Assembly: GCF_009765685.1 (NCBI RefSeq)
Contig: NZ_LMUY01000045.1
Coordinates: 1-64,000 of the forward strand
Length of the DNA stretch: 64,000 nucleotides
Direction of reading: 5' to 3'
From: Acidisphaera sp. L21
GTDB taxonomy: Bacteria; Pseudomonadota; Alphaproteobacteria; Acetobacterales; Acetobacteraceae
In this document: piece after piece, positions 1 to 8,453 of the stretch
Position numbering within the stretch: the first letter of the stretch is position 1
Layout of the letters: every line of letters begins with the position of its first letter
Position numbers and translations under genes: made by a program
Notes under the pieces: model-generated
Seen by the model: only the letters and a program-made list of their open reading frames with translations
Told to the model about the DNA's origin: nothing
The model's database searches: none

Positions 1-519
1 CCATTCGGGCAGGCGTTTCCAGACCCGGAGTGCGTCCCCGGCGGGGGCGTTGGAAGGGCCGAGGGCGCCGGTGATGTAGGGCGCCCATGCCCAACCGGCG
101 GCGCCCATTCGCACCGCCAGCGCGCCGGCGTCGCGGTTGGCGGGGGTGTCGCGGCCGGCGGACAGGCGCGCCAGCAACGTTTCCACAAGGGTCGGCAGCA
201 GGGCGGCCGCGTCCTCCATATCGGCGGGCGGCTCCATATCCAGTGCCAGCGCCAGGCCGCGCACAGTGGGGGCGGCGGGGGCGGCGGGCCGCACGAAGGC
301 GTAGAGTTCCAGCAGGTCGAAGCACGGGCGCGGGCGCAGTCCCAGGCGACGCAGCGTCACCGGGGCGTGCACCAGGAGCGGCGTGGCGCTGCCCAGCAGG
401 CGCAAGATGTCCGCGTGCGAGCCCGATGCGAGTTCGCCGTCATCGGTGAGGATGCTAGCCCGCCCGTGGCCGGCGACGATCGCGGCGGTCTGTGGCGTTG
501 CCAGTTGCGGGGAATTCAT
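1..519 (-). CDS. DinG-like ATP-dependent DNA helicase, N-terminal part (runs off left edge)
   Basis: The minus strand is open from an ATG at 519 to the window edge, giving 173 codons of an incomplete protein. The visible part starts [20 protein letters not shown] and later reads [12 protein letters not shown] and [10 protein letters not shown] recognise this as the leader of the DinG/Rad3-type helicases of Acetobacteraceae, which would unwind DNA during repair. The helicase motifs themselves (Walker A, DEAH) lie outside the window, so the call rests on N-terminal resemblance only. The gene is divergent from lysK with about 100 bp between the two starts, so that gap should hold both promoters. 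The plus-strand ORF over the same bases is a high-GC shadow. Confidence 0.55.
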   Translation of the reverse strand, partial: MNSPQLATPQTAAIVAGHGRASILTDDGELASGSHADILRLLGSATPLLVHAPVTLRRLGLRPRPCFDLLELYAFVRPAAPAAPTVRGLALALDMEPPADMEDAAALLPTLVETLLARLSAGRDTPANRDAGALAVRMGAAGWAWAPYITGALGPSNAPAGDALRVWKRLPEW

Positions 520-618
520 ACCCCGGTATATGGCCGTCGAGCGCGCCGTGGCGAGCGGGGGGCAGAACTATGCTGGAGCCAATTGACCCAAGAGGGCGCA
601 ATTCCTAGCGTGCGGCCG

Positions 619-2190
619 ATGTCCGACACAGTTCGCAACACCGATTTTTCCCTGCCCAAGGCCTGGCCGTTCGAGGAAGCCGCCAAAGTCGCCGCCCGGT
701 TGGAGGCGTCGGGCAAAGCGGAGGCGTTGTTCGAGACGGGCTACGGCCCCTCCGGCCTGCCGCATATCGGCACGTTCGGGGAGGTGGCGCGGACCACCTG
801 GGTTCGCAACGCGTTCACCACGCTGACGGGCAAGCCGTCCCGCCTGCTGGCGTTCAGCGACGATATGGACGGGCTGCGCAAGGTGCCGGACAACGTGCCG
901 AACGGCGCCATGCTGCGGGAATTCCTGGGCAAGCCGCTGACCCAGGTGCCGGACCCATTCGGCACGCATGACAGTTTCGGGGCGCATAACAACGCCCGGC
1001 TGCGCGCCTTCCTGGATGGGTTCGGCTTCGAGTACGAATTCGCATCCGCCACCGAATATTACCTCTCGGGCCGGTTCGACGCGGCCCTGCTGCGGGTGCT
1101 GAGCCTGCATGAGGAGATCCGCCAGGTCATCCTGCCGACGTTGGGGCCAGAGCGGCGGGCCACCTACTCGCCGATCCTGCCGATCCATCCGGTGACCGGC
1201 GAGGTGATGCAGGTCGTGATCGAACAGACCGACGCAGTGGGGGGCACCGTGACCTGGACCGACGCGGCGGGTGAGCGTTTCACCACCGCCGTAACGGGCG
1301 GGGCGTGCAAGCTGCAGTGGAAGGCGGATTGGGCCATGCGATGGCATGCGCTGAACGTCGATTACGAGATGAGCGGCAAGGACCTGATCGATAGCGTGAA
1401 GCTGTCCGGGCGGATCTGCGGCGTGCTCGGCTCCAAGCCACCGGTCGGCTACACGTACGAGCTGTTCCTGGACGAGCATTCGCAGAAGATCAGCAAGAGC
1501 AAGGGCAACGGCCTATCGGTGGATGAGTGGCTGCGCTACGCTCCGCCCGAAAGTCTGGGTCAATTCATGTATCATCAGCCGCAGCGCGCGAAGCGGCTGT
1601 TTTTCGACGTCATTCCCCGCGCCGTGGACGATTACATCGCCCATGTGTCGAAGGGTGGCGATGACCCGGCGAGCCCGGCCTGGCATATTGGCGGCGGGCG
1701 CATTCCGAACGATGCCGGCAGCCCGATCCCGTTTACGATGCTGCTGAACCTGGCCAGCGTGGTGAATGCCGACCGGCCAGATATGCTGTGGGGCTTCATC
1801 CGGCGCTATCACCCGGGCGCCGGGCCGGAGTCGACCCCGTTCCTGGCGCGACTGGTGGATTACGCGGTGGCGTATTACCGGGATTTCGTGCGCCCGGCGA
1901 AGCGGTTCCGCCCCGCCACCGAGATCGAGGCCGCGGCGCTGAGCGACCTGGCCGACACACTGGCCGCCATGCCCACCGACAGCACGGCCGAATTCATCCA
2001 GGACGAGGTGTACGCAGTCGGCAAGCGCCACCCCTTCCCTGCCCTGAAGAACTGGTTCGAGTGTCTGTATCAGGTGCTGCTGGGCCAGCAGGAGGGGCCG
2101 CGTTTTGGCGGGTTCGTGGCGCTGTATGGCGTGTCCGAAACCGTGACGCTGATCCGCGACGCGCTCAATAGACCGGCAGAGGCAGCGTGA
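619..2190 (+). CDS. lysK: Lysyl-tRNA synthetase, class I
   Basis: Charges tRNA-Lys with lysine in the cytoplasm using the class I (archaeal/alphaproteobacterial) fold rather than the class II LysS fold. The HIGH-type motif is PHIGTFGE with H49, and the KMSKS-type loop is KISKSKG beginning at K290. The 523-residue length is normal for the family. The frame is open upstream to 367, but the family begins near MSDTVRN, so I start at the ATG at 619. The stop overlaps the GTG of the next gene (GTGA), a translational coupling. The partner is an MprF-like protein, whose family uses lysyl-tRNA as substrate, so the pairing may be functional. Confidence 0.95.
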   Translation: MSDTVRNTDFSLPKAWPFEEAAKVAARLEASGKAEALFETGYGPSGLPHIGTFGEVARTTWVRNAFTTLTGKPSRLLAFSDDMDGLRKVPDNVPNGAMLREFLGKPLTQVPDPFGTHDSFGAHNNARLRAFLDGFGFEYEFASATEYYLSGRFDAALLRVLSLHEEIRQVILPTLGPERRATYSPILPIHPVTGEVMQVVIEQTDAVGGTVTWTDAAGERFTTAVTGGACKLQWKADWAMRWHALNVDYEMSGKDLIDSVKLSGRICGVLGSKPPVGYTYELFLDEHSQKISKSKGNGLSVDEWLRYAPPESLGQFMYHQPQRAKRLFFDVIPRAVDDYIAHVSKGGDDPASPAWHIGGGRIPNDAGSPIPFTMLLNLASVVNADRPDMLWGFIRRYHPGAGPESTPFLARLVDYAVAYYRDFVRPAKRFRPATEIEAAALSDLADTLAAMPTDSTAEFIQDEVYAVGKRHPFPALKNWFECLYQVLLGQQEGPRFGGFVALYGVSETVTLIRDALNRPAEAA

Positions 2191-4199
2191 AACGGTATCT
2201 TCGACACCTTCCTGCGCTGCTCGGCGTCCTGTTGCTGGTGGGCGCCATCTACGTCGTGCAACGGGAATTCCGGCACCTCAAACTATCCGACATCAAAATT
2301 GCGCTGGCGGCGATCCCGGCCAGCGCGCTGATCATCTCGTTTGGCTGGACGGTGCTGTCCTACGGGGTGCTGACGTTCTACGACCGGCTCGGCACGATCT
2401 ATGCCGGGCACAAGGTGACGTATCGCCGCGTCGCCTTCGCCTCGTTCTGCGCCTACGCACTGTCGCATAACCTGGGCTTTGCCGCGGTGTCGGGTGCGGC
2501 CGTGCGCTACCGGCTGTACTCCCATTGGGGGCTGACGGCGGTGCAGATCGCCAAGGTGGTGGGGTTCTGCTCGCTGACGTTCGGGCTGGGCGGGCTGGTG
2601 TTGGGCGGCTGCATCCTGTTTTTCGAGCCGCTTTCGGTGCCGTTCTTCGCCAAGGTCCTGCCGCTATGGGCGTTCTACGCCATAGGGACGGCGATGTGGG
2701 CCGTGGTTGCGACGTATGTCGTGATCTCCAAGGTCGCCGGCACGGTCCGGGTGCGTGGGCACGAGTTCAACCTACCCAACTGGCGCATGGCGGTGGTGCA
2801 GGTGGCGCTTGCGTCCGTCGACGTGGCAGTGACGGCGGCGATCTTCTACGCGCTGATCCCGCCGACGCCGGGGCTGACGTATCTGCGGTTCCTGGCCTGT
2901 TACCTTGCGTCCTACAGCGCCGGGTTGATCGCAAACTTGCCCGGCGGGTTGGGCGTGTTCGACACGGCGATGCTGCTGGGGTTGGAGCCGTATTTGCCGC
3001 CGCCGGTGATCCTGGGCGCGATCCTGGTATTCCGGCTGTATTACTACATCATCCCCCTGTTCATGGCCGGCACTATGTTCGCGCTGAACGAGATCCTGCT
3101 GCGCGGCGGGGCGCTGGTGAAGGGTGGCAAGGTCGGTCGCAGCCTGCAGGGCCTGGTGCGTATCAGCGAGCCGGATTTTGCGGTGGGCGCGGCAACCGGT
3201 GCAGTGGCGATCTGCGGCGCGCTACTGCTGTCGCTGGGCGTGCTGGACGACCGGCCGGATTTTTCCTGGATCGACCCGGATTTCGCCGATATGGCGGCAA
3301 GCGCCGGGCAGTTCGTGCCCTCGCTGATCGGGGCGGCGCTGATGGTGCTGGCGATCGGGCTGTCGCAGCGGGTAACCCTGGCCTGGGGCGGCACGATCGC
3401 GCTGCTGCTGGTGGCGGCGGGATACACTGCGGCGCAGGGCAATCAGCTCTGGATCTCCGCCGTGCTGGCGTTGTCTGCGGTGCTGGTGGCGCCGTTCCGC
3501 GACGCGTTCTACCGGCATGCCCGGGTGCTGACGAGCACGTTGCAGGCGGAGGTGATGGTGCCGCTGATCGCGCTGGCGGTGTGCGTGATCGCGCTCGCCG
3601 CGTTCGAGCCGCAGGTGCGCCGCCTGTCGGAGAATTCGTGGTGGGAGATCGTGCTGTCCCCCGACCTGCCCAACAGCCTGCGCGTGGTGATGGCGCTGGC
3701 CGTGCTGATGGCCCTATTGGCGCTGTGGCGGCTGCTGCGGCCGGGACATGTGACGTGGCTGCCCTGGGCTGGCGAGGGCCGGCTGCGCTATGCCTCACTG
3801 GGTGCGCAGCCGCCGAACCAGGCTGATGGCATCGTGATGGGTGAGGCCGGACGGTCCGGCATTCCGTTCCTGCGGATGGGACGGGTGATGCTGGGGCTGG
3901 GTGACCCGGCGGGCTCGCCGGCGGACCGGATTTCCGCAATCTGGCGCCTGCGCGACCTGGCGGCGCAGGAAGGGCTGGACCCGGCAGTGTGGCGGGCCGG
4001 GCCGGGCCTGCTGAAGGTGTATGGCGATCTGGGACTGACCGCCCTGCCGCTGGGGCCGGACGGTCAGTTGCTGCCGGAGAATGCGGACAGCCAGCCTGCC
4101 GCGCTGGAATATCTCTGCTGCGTCGCCGAGCGCGACCTGGTGACGCTGGAGCCGCAATTGCACTTGCTAGCCGAACGCGAGTTGGACGCGGCCGAGTAG
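2187..4199 (+). CDS. MprF/LpiA-like integral membrane protein with incomplete transferase domain
   Basis: The first part of this 670-residue protein is a long polytopic region of the UPF0104/MprF flippase type, including [20 protein letters not shown] and the conserved segment [15 protein letters not shown]. Near the C terminus, [20 protein letters not shown] and [13 protein letters not shown] match the opening of the DUF2156 aminoacyl-phosphatidylglycerol synthase domain. The protein then stops about 35 residues later. Full MprF proteins are roughly 850 residues, so most of the transferase domain is missing. The next gene is convergent and begins 10 bp away, so no continuation exists in another frame. 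It starts with GTG and overlaps lysK by four bases. It may keep lipid flipping without lysine transfer; this is inference. Confidence 0.8.
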   Translation: MKRYLRHLPALLGVLLLVGAIYVVQREFRHLKLSDIKIALAAIPASALIISFGWTVLSYGVLTFYDRLGTIYAGHKVTYRRVAFASFCAYALSHNLGFAAVSGAAVRYRLYSHWGLTAVQIAKVVGFCSLTFGLGGLVLGGCILFFEPLSVPFFAKVLPLWAFYAIGTAMWAVVATYVVISKVAGTVRVRGHEFNLPNWRMAVVQVALASVDVAVTAAIFYALIPPTPGLTYLRFLACYLASYSAGLIANLPGGLGVFDTAMLLGLEPYLPPPVILGAILVFRLYYYIIPLFMAGTMFALNEILLRGGALVKGGKVGRSLQGLVRISEPDFAVGAATGAVAICGALLLSLGVLDDRPDFSWIDPDFADMAASAGQFVPSLIGAALMVLAIGLSQRVTLAWGGTIALLLVAAGYTAAQGNQLWISAVLALSAVLVAPFRDAFYRHARVLTSTLQAEVMVPLIALAVCVIALAAFEPQVRRLSENSWWEIVLSPDLPNSLRVVMALAVLMALLALWRLLRPGHVTWLPWAGEGRLRYASLGAQPPNQADGIVMGEAGRSGIPFLRMGRVMLGLGDPAGSPADRISAIWRLRDLAAQEGLDPAVWRAGPGLLKVYGDLGLTALPLGPDGQLLPENADSQPAALEYLCCVAERDLVTLEPQLHLLAERELDAAE

Positions 4200-4209
4200 C
4201 CGCCGAAGG

Positions 4210-4680
4210 CTAGTTTCCAAGGTGCAGCAGGGCATCGCTGCGCAGGATCAGCAGCGTCCCGGTCATCTCCTGCACTGCCTCGCCGCGTTGGTTGTGGGTG
4301 GTGGTGCGGATGACGGCCAAACCGCGGTCCGGCTTGGAGCGGGATGGACGAAGCGACATCACCTCACTCACGGCGTGGAGTTCGTCATCGGGGCGCACCG
4401 GCGAGGACCAGGTGATATCGTTGATACGAATGCCCAGCCCACGTCCGCTCACCCCCTCCAGAATGCTCTCCAGCATCAGCCGCATGGTGAGCGACGCGGT
4501 GTGCCAGCCGCTGGCCACCAGGCTGCCGAACAAGGTGGCCTTCGCCGCAGTTTCGTCCATATGCTGCGGTTGAAAGTCGAATTGCGCCGCGAACTGCTTG
4601 ATGTCTGCGGTCGTGACCGCACGGGGTGCGGAGGTAAATTTCTGCCCCACCTCGAATTGCTCGAACCCTGTTACCGGCAT
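4210..4680 (-). CDS. MaoC-like hot-dog fold dehydratase
   Basis: A 156-residue protein of the MaoC/(R)-specific enoyl-CoA hydratase family. The hydratase signature is recognisable in FAAQFDFQPQHMDETAAK, with the catalytic Asp/His pair of the D-x-x-x-x-H type (DFQPQH), followed by FGSLVASGWHTASLTMRLM. Such proteins hydrate enoyl-CoA or act on related thioesters in fatty acid or secondary metabolism; the substrate cannot be read from the sequence. The gene is convergent with the MprF-like gene and divergent from glgX, so it is probably monocistronic. The start at 4680 has a purine-rich stretch (rc of ttcctccctt) about 6 bases upstream. Confidence 0.85.
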   Translation of the reverse strand: MPVTGFEQFEVGQKFTSAPRAVTTADIKQFAAQFDFQPQHMDETAAKATLFGSLVASGWHTASLTMRLMLESILEGVSGRGLGIRINDITWSSPVRPDDELHAVSEVMSLRPSRSKPDRGLAVIRTTTHNQRGEAVQEMTGTLLILRSDALLHLGN

Positions 4681-4801
4681 GCTGTTCCTCCCTTATCGTG
4701 GCCGCCCCTGTTCCTAGATGGGGTGGCAGTTGCTATTTGATATATTCTACGCAGATGCCGTCTCGATCCTGTGACTGTCAGACCATAAGAGGACATCTGT
4801 T

Positions 4802-6994
4802 TTGCCAATTGCTGTGATTCAGGACCGCATCAGCGAAGGGCGGCCGCATCCGCTCGGCGCAACCTGGGATGGGCTCGGCGTAAACTTCGCACTGTTCTCC
4901 GCCTACGCCGAGAAGGTCGAATTGTGCCTGTTCGACGAGGCGGGCACCACGGAGTTGGAGCGGATCGAACTGCCAGAATACACCGACGAGGTGTTCCACG
5001 GCTACCTGAAGGATGCGCGGCCGGGAACGGTCTACGGCTATCGCGTCCACGGCCCATACCAGCCGGCGGAGGGACATCGTTTCAACCACCACAAACTGCT
5101 GCTGGACCCTTATGCCAAGGCGCATGTCGGCACGCTGAAATGGGATCCGGCCTGTTACGGTTACACCTTGGGGCACAAGGACGGCGATTTGTCGTTCGAC
5201 ACCCGGGACAGCGCGCCCTACGTGCCGAAATGCCGCGTGATCGACCCGGCGTTCACCTGGGGACGCGACCACTCGCCCATGGTGCCCTGGGAACGCACCA
5301 TCCTGTATGAGGCGCATGTTCGCGGTTACACCAAGCTGCATCCGCAGGTGCCGAAGGCACTGCGTGGGACGTTCGCCGGGTTCGCGCGGCCGGAGATCCT
5401 GGATTATATCCGCGCGCTGGGCGTCACGTCGGTCGAATTGCTGCCGGTGCAGACCTTCGTCAACGACGAGAACCTGTTGCGCCAGGGGCTGACGAATTAC
5501 TGGGGCTACAACTCGATCGGCTTCTTCGCACCCGATCCTCGATATGCCTTCAGCCCGGAATTCGCGTTTTCCGAGTTCAAGCAGATGGTGGCCCGGTTTC
5601 ACGAGGCCGGGCTCGAGGTGATCCTGGACGTGGTCTACAACCACACGGCCGAGGGAAATGAACAGGGGGCGACCCTGTCATTCCGCGGCATCGACAATCG
5701 CAGCTACTACCGGCTGATGCCGCGGGATAGGCGGCTGTACATCAACGACACGGGTACAGGAAATACCGTCAACATCAGCCATCCGCGGGTGCTTCAGATG
5801 GTGACGGATAGCCTGCGTTACTGGGTGACGGAGATGCATGTAGACGGGTTCCGCTTCGACCTGGCCACCATCCTGGCGCGCGAGGATCACGGATTCGACG
5901 AGGGCGGCGGGTTCCTGGATACCTGCCGGCAAGACCCGGTGTTGTCCGGCGTGAAGCTGATTGCGGAGCCGTGGGACATCGGGCCCGGCGGCTATCAGGT
6001 GGGGCAGTTTCCGCCGGGTTGGGCGGAGTGGAACGACAAATACCGGGACACGACGCGGGCGTTCTGGAAGGCGGAGGCGCCGGTGTCGGAAATGGCCGCG
6101 CGGCTATCCGCCTCGGCCGGGGAATTCAACCGACGGGGGCGGCGGCCGTGGTCTTCCGTCAACTTCATCACCGCGCATGACGGTTTCACGCTGAACGACG
6201 CGGTTTCGTTCAACGAGAAGCACAACGCGGCGAATGGCGAGGACAACCAGGACGGCAACAGCAACAACATCAGTTGGAATTGCGGCGTCGAGGGCCCGAC
6301 CAGCGACTCGGCGATCAACGCCCTGCGCGAGCGGCAGATCCGCAACATGCTGGCGACCCTGCTGCTGAGCCAAGGGACGCCGATGCTGCTCGCAGGGGAT
6401 GAGTTCGGCCGCACCCAGGGTGGCAACAACAACCCGTACAACCAGGACAATACGATTTCCTGGCTAGATTGGAGCATTGGGGAACGCGGACAGCGGCTGG
6501 TCAGCTTCGTGCAGGAATTGACTACGCTGCGCCATCGCTACCCGATTTTACGCCGTGGCCGGTATCTCACGGGAGAAATGGATCCGCTATCGGGCGTGCG
6601 CGACGTGGCCTGGCTGAACGCCGGCGGGACGGAGATGACCGGCGAGGATTGGGGCGACGGCAATTTGCGCTGCTTCGGTATGCTGCTGGATGGGCGTGCG
6701 AGGGCGACGGGCGTGCGCCGGGTGTCGAGCGATAGCTCTATGCTGATCGTGCTGAATTCGCATCATGAGGGTGTGGGCTTCACCCTGCCCGCAGTGGCCG
6801 GGGGCACCGTGTGGCGGCTGGTGTTCGACACCAACGCGCCGAACCATGAGGAAGAAGTCAGCGTCGGGGACGAATACGTCGTGACGGGGCGGTCGGTGCT
6901 GCTGTTCGAACGGGTGGTTCCCCGCGAACCGGAACGTCGCCGTCGGTCCGTGCGTCGCCGGGTTACCGATTTGCCGACGCACGGGGACGACTGA
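4802..6994 (+). CDS. glgX: Glycogen debranching enzyme GlgX
   Basis: Hydrolyses alpha-1,6 branches of phosphorylase-trimmed glycogen (GH13). The N-terminal CBM48-type region (GATWDGLGVNFALFSA) precedes the GH13 barrel. Visible motifs are DVVYNH, DGFRFDLA with nucleophile D353, IAEPWDIG with acid E389, and ITAHDG with D460. The 730-residue length fits GlgX. The start codon is TTG at 4802, supported by an AAGAGGA ribosome-binding site at 4787-4793. No other glg genes adjoin it, but a second debranching-type enzyme lies at 16.4-18.6 kb. It ends just before a strong hairpin shared with the convergent transporter gene. Confidence 0.95.
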   Translation: MPIAVIQDRISEGRPHPLGATWDGLGVNFALFSAYAEKVELCLFDEAGTTELERIELPEYTDEVFHGYLKDARPGTVYGYRVHGPYQPAEGHRFNHHKLLLDPYAKAHVGTLKWDPACYGYTLGHKDGDLSFDTRDSAPYVPKCRVIDPAFTWGRDHSPMVPWERTILYEAHVRGYTKLHPQVPKALRGTFAGFARPEILDYIRALGVTSVELLPVQTFVNDENLLRQGLTNYWGYNSIGFFAPDPRYAFSPEFAFSEFKQMVARFHEAGLEVILDVVYNHTAEGNEQGATLSFRGIDNRSYYRLMPRDRRLYINDTGTGNTVNISHPRVLQMVTDSLRYWVTEMHVDGFRFDLATILAREDHGFDEGGGFLDTCRQDPVLSGVKLIAEPWDIGPGGYQVGQFPPGWAEWNDKYRDTTRAFWKAEAPVSEMAARLSASAGEFNRRGRRPWSSVNFITAHDGFTLNDAVSFNEKHNAANGEDNQDGNSNNISWNCGVEGPTSDSAINALRERQIRNMLATLLLSQGTPMLLAGDEFGRTQGGNNNPYNQDNTISWLDWSIGERGQRLVSFVQELTTLRHRYPILRRGRYLTGEMDPLSGVRDVAWLNAGGTEMTGEDWGDGNLRCFGMLLDGRARATGVRRVSSDSSMLIVLNSHHEGVGFTLPAVAGGTVWRLVFDTNAPNHEEEVSVGDEYVVTGRSVLLFERVVPREPERRRRSVRRRVTDLPTHGDD

Positions 6995-7000
6995 CGGGTT

Positions 7001-7031
7001 GCTCCCCTCGCCCGATGAGGTCGAGGGGAGC
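7001..7031. terminator. Hairpin between convergent glgX and MHS transporter
   Basis: A perfect 10 bp stem, 7001-7010 (gctcccctcg) paired with 7022-7031 (cgaggggagc), encloses an 11-base loop. It sits exactly between two convergent stops. It lacks a clear T-run on either side, so it may be a bidirectional barrier rather than a classic intrinsic terminator. Confidence 0.7.
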
Positions 7032-7039
7032 GTTGCGGG

Positions 7040-8347
7040 CTAGTCGGCGATGCGGGACGACTTCTTCGTGTCGCGCATGGTCGCGTAGACCAATAGGGAC
7101 AGGAAGATCAGTAGCGTCACGTACCAGTAGAACCAGTCCTCGTGCCCGTTTTGCTTGAACGACAGCGCGATGAGCGGTGCGGTGCCACCGAAGATCGACG
7201 CCGCCAACGCGTAGGGTAAACCAACGCCAAGCGCACGGATGCCGGCGGGAAATAGCTCCGCCTTCACCACGGCGTTGATCGAGGTGTAGCCCGACACGAT
7301 CACGAGCGCCGCCAGCACCAGCCATAGCGCACCCATATACGTATGCGTGCCGCCGAGCGCCGTGAGGATCGGCACGGTGCAGAGCGTGCCGAGAATGCCG
7401 AACCACAGCAGCACCGGCTTGCGGCCGATGATGTCGCTGATGAAGCCGAACAGCGGCTGCATGAGTGCAAACAGCAGCAGGGTGATGAACGAGATCTGGG
7501 CCACCCAGCTCGGGTCCAGCTTCAGCGTGTTGGACAGGTAGGTCGGCATGTAGCTGCTGAAGGTGTAGAACGCCGTGGTGCCGCCCATGGTGAGGCCGAA
7601 CACCAGCAGCAATTCGCGCGGGTGTTCCGCCAAGGCGCGGAATACGTTGATCCGCGGGCCGCGCTGGACGCGCTTGAACTCGTCGGTTTCCGGCAGATGG
7701 CGGCGGAGATACAGGCCGTACAGGGCACACGCCGCGCCGATGACGAACGGGATGCGCCAGCCCCACGCGATGAGTTCCGCCCTGGTGAACCAAAGCTGCA
7801 TCACCAGCAGCACCAGCGCCGCCAACACCTGGCCGCCGATGAGTGTCACGTATTGGAACGAGCTGTAAAAGCCGCGCCATTTCGAGCCCGCCATCTCGCT
7901 GAGATAGGTGGCGGAGGAGGCGTATTCGCCGCCGAGCGAGATACCCTGCAGCAGGCGGGCGAGCAGCAGCAGGATCGGCGCCCAGATGCCGACCTGGGCG
8001 TAGGTTGGCAGGATCGCCACCAGGGCCGACCCGGCGCACATCAGCATCACCGACAGGGTGAGCGCGGCGCGGCGGCCGTAGCGGTCGGCGTAATAGCCCA
8101 GGAACAGCCCGCCAACCGGGCGAATGAAGAAGCCGACGGCGTAGATGCCGAAGACGTTGATGAACTGGACGGTCGGGTCGTTGCTGGCGGAAAACAGGCC
8201 GGCGAAATACACCGCGAACGAGTTGTAGACGTAGAAATCATACCACTCGATCAGATTGCCGATCGATCCGCCGAAGATCGCGCGCAGGCGGCGCCCCACA
8301 TCGGCCGCGCTGCCTTCTGTGGGACCAACGTTCTGCGTCGCACTCAT
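7040..8347 (-). CDS. MFS transporter, metabolite:H+ symporter (MHS) family
   Basis: A 435-residue, 12-segment inner-membrane transporter of the KgtP/ProP/ShiA type, expected to import a carboxylate or similar metabolite with protons. The family start GGSIGNLIEWYDFYVY is present. The A-loop motif G-Y-Y-A-D-R-Y-G-R-R lies between segments 2 and 3, and GGEYASSATYLSE marks segment 5. I use the ATG at 8347 because it is preceded by a good ribosome-binding site (aggggag); the longer open frame would run into mutS. It is divergent from mutS with about 100 bp between them. The substrate cannot be assigned. Confidence 0.9.
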   Translation of the reverse strand: MSATQNVGPTEGSAADVGRRLRAIFGGSIGNLIEWYDFYVYNSFAVYFAGLFSASNDPTVQFINVFGIYAVGFFIRPVGGLFLGYYADRYGRRAALTLSVMLMCAGSALVAILPTYAQVGIWAPILLLLARLLQGISLGGEYASSATYLSEMAGSKWRGFYSSFQYVTLIGGQVLAALVLLVMQLWFTRAELIAWGWRIPFVIGAACALYGLYLRRHLPETDEFKRVQRGPRINVFRALAEHPRELLLVFGLTMGGTTAFYTFSSYMPTYLSNTLKLDPSWVAQISFITLLLFALMQPLFGFISDIIGRKPVLLWFGILGTLCTVPILTALGGTHTYMGALWLVLAALVIVSGYTSINAVVKAELFPAGIRALGVGLPYALAASIFGGTAPLIALSFKQNGHEDWFYWYVTLLIFLSLLVYATMRDTKKSSRIAD

Positions 8348-8453
8348 TCCCGACTCCCCTAAACCGATTGTAACCATGCCGACACCGCCGGGCAGTGTCG
8401 ATGGCGCGCAGGCGGACTTCCGTCGGGGGCGGGCGCAGTGTAACGCCAGGGCC

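Noticed and set aside
367-618. 84-codon N-terminal extension of lysK
   Set aside because: The added sequence is not lysyl-tRNA synthetase-like and runs over the divergent helicase gene start.
4100-4300. Frameshift as the cause of the short MprF-like protein
   Set aside because: No frame after the stop continues a DUF2156 domain; the convergent MaoC gene occupies the DNA. Truncation, not a shift, is what the sequence shows.
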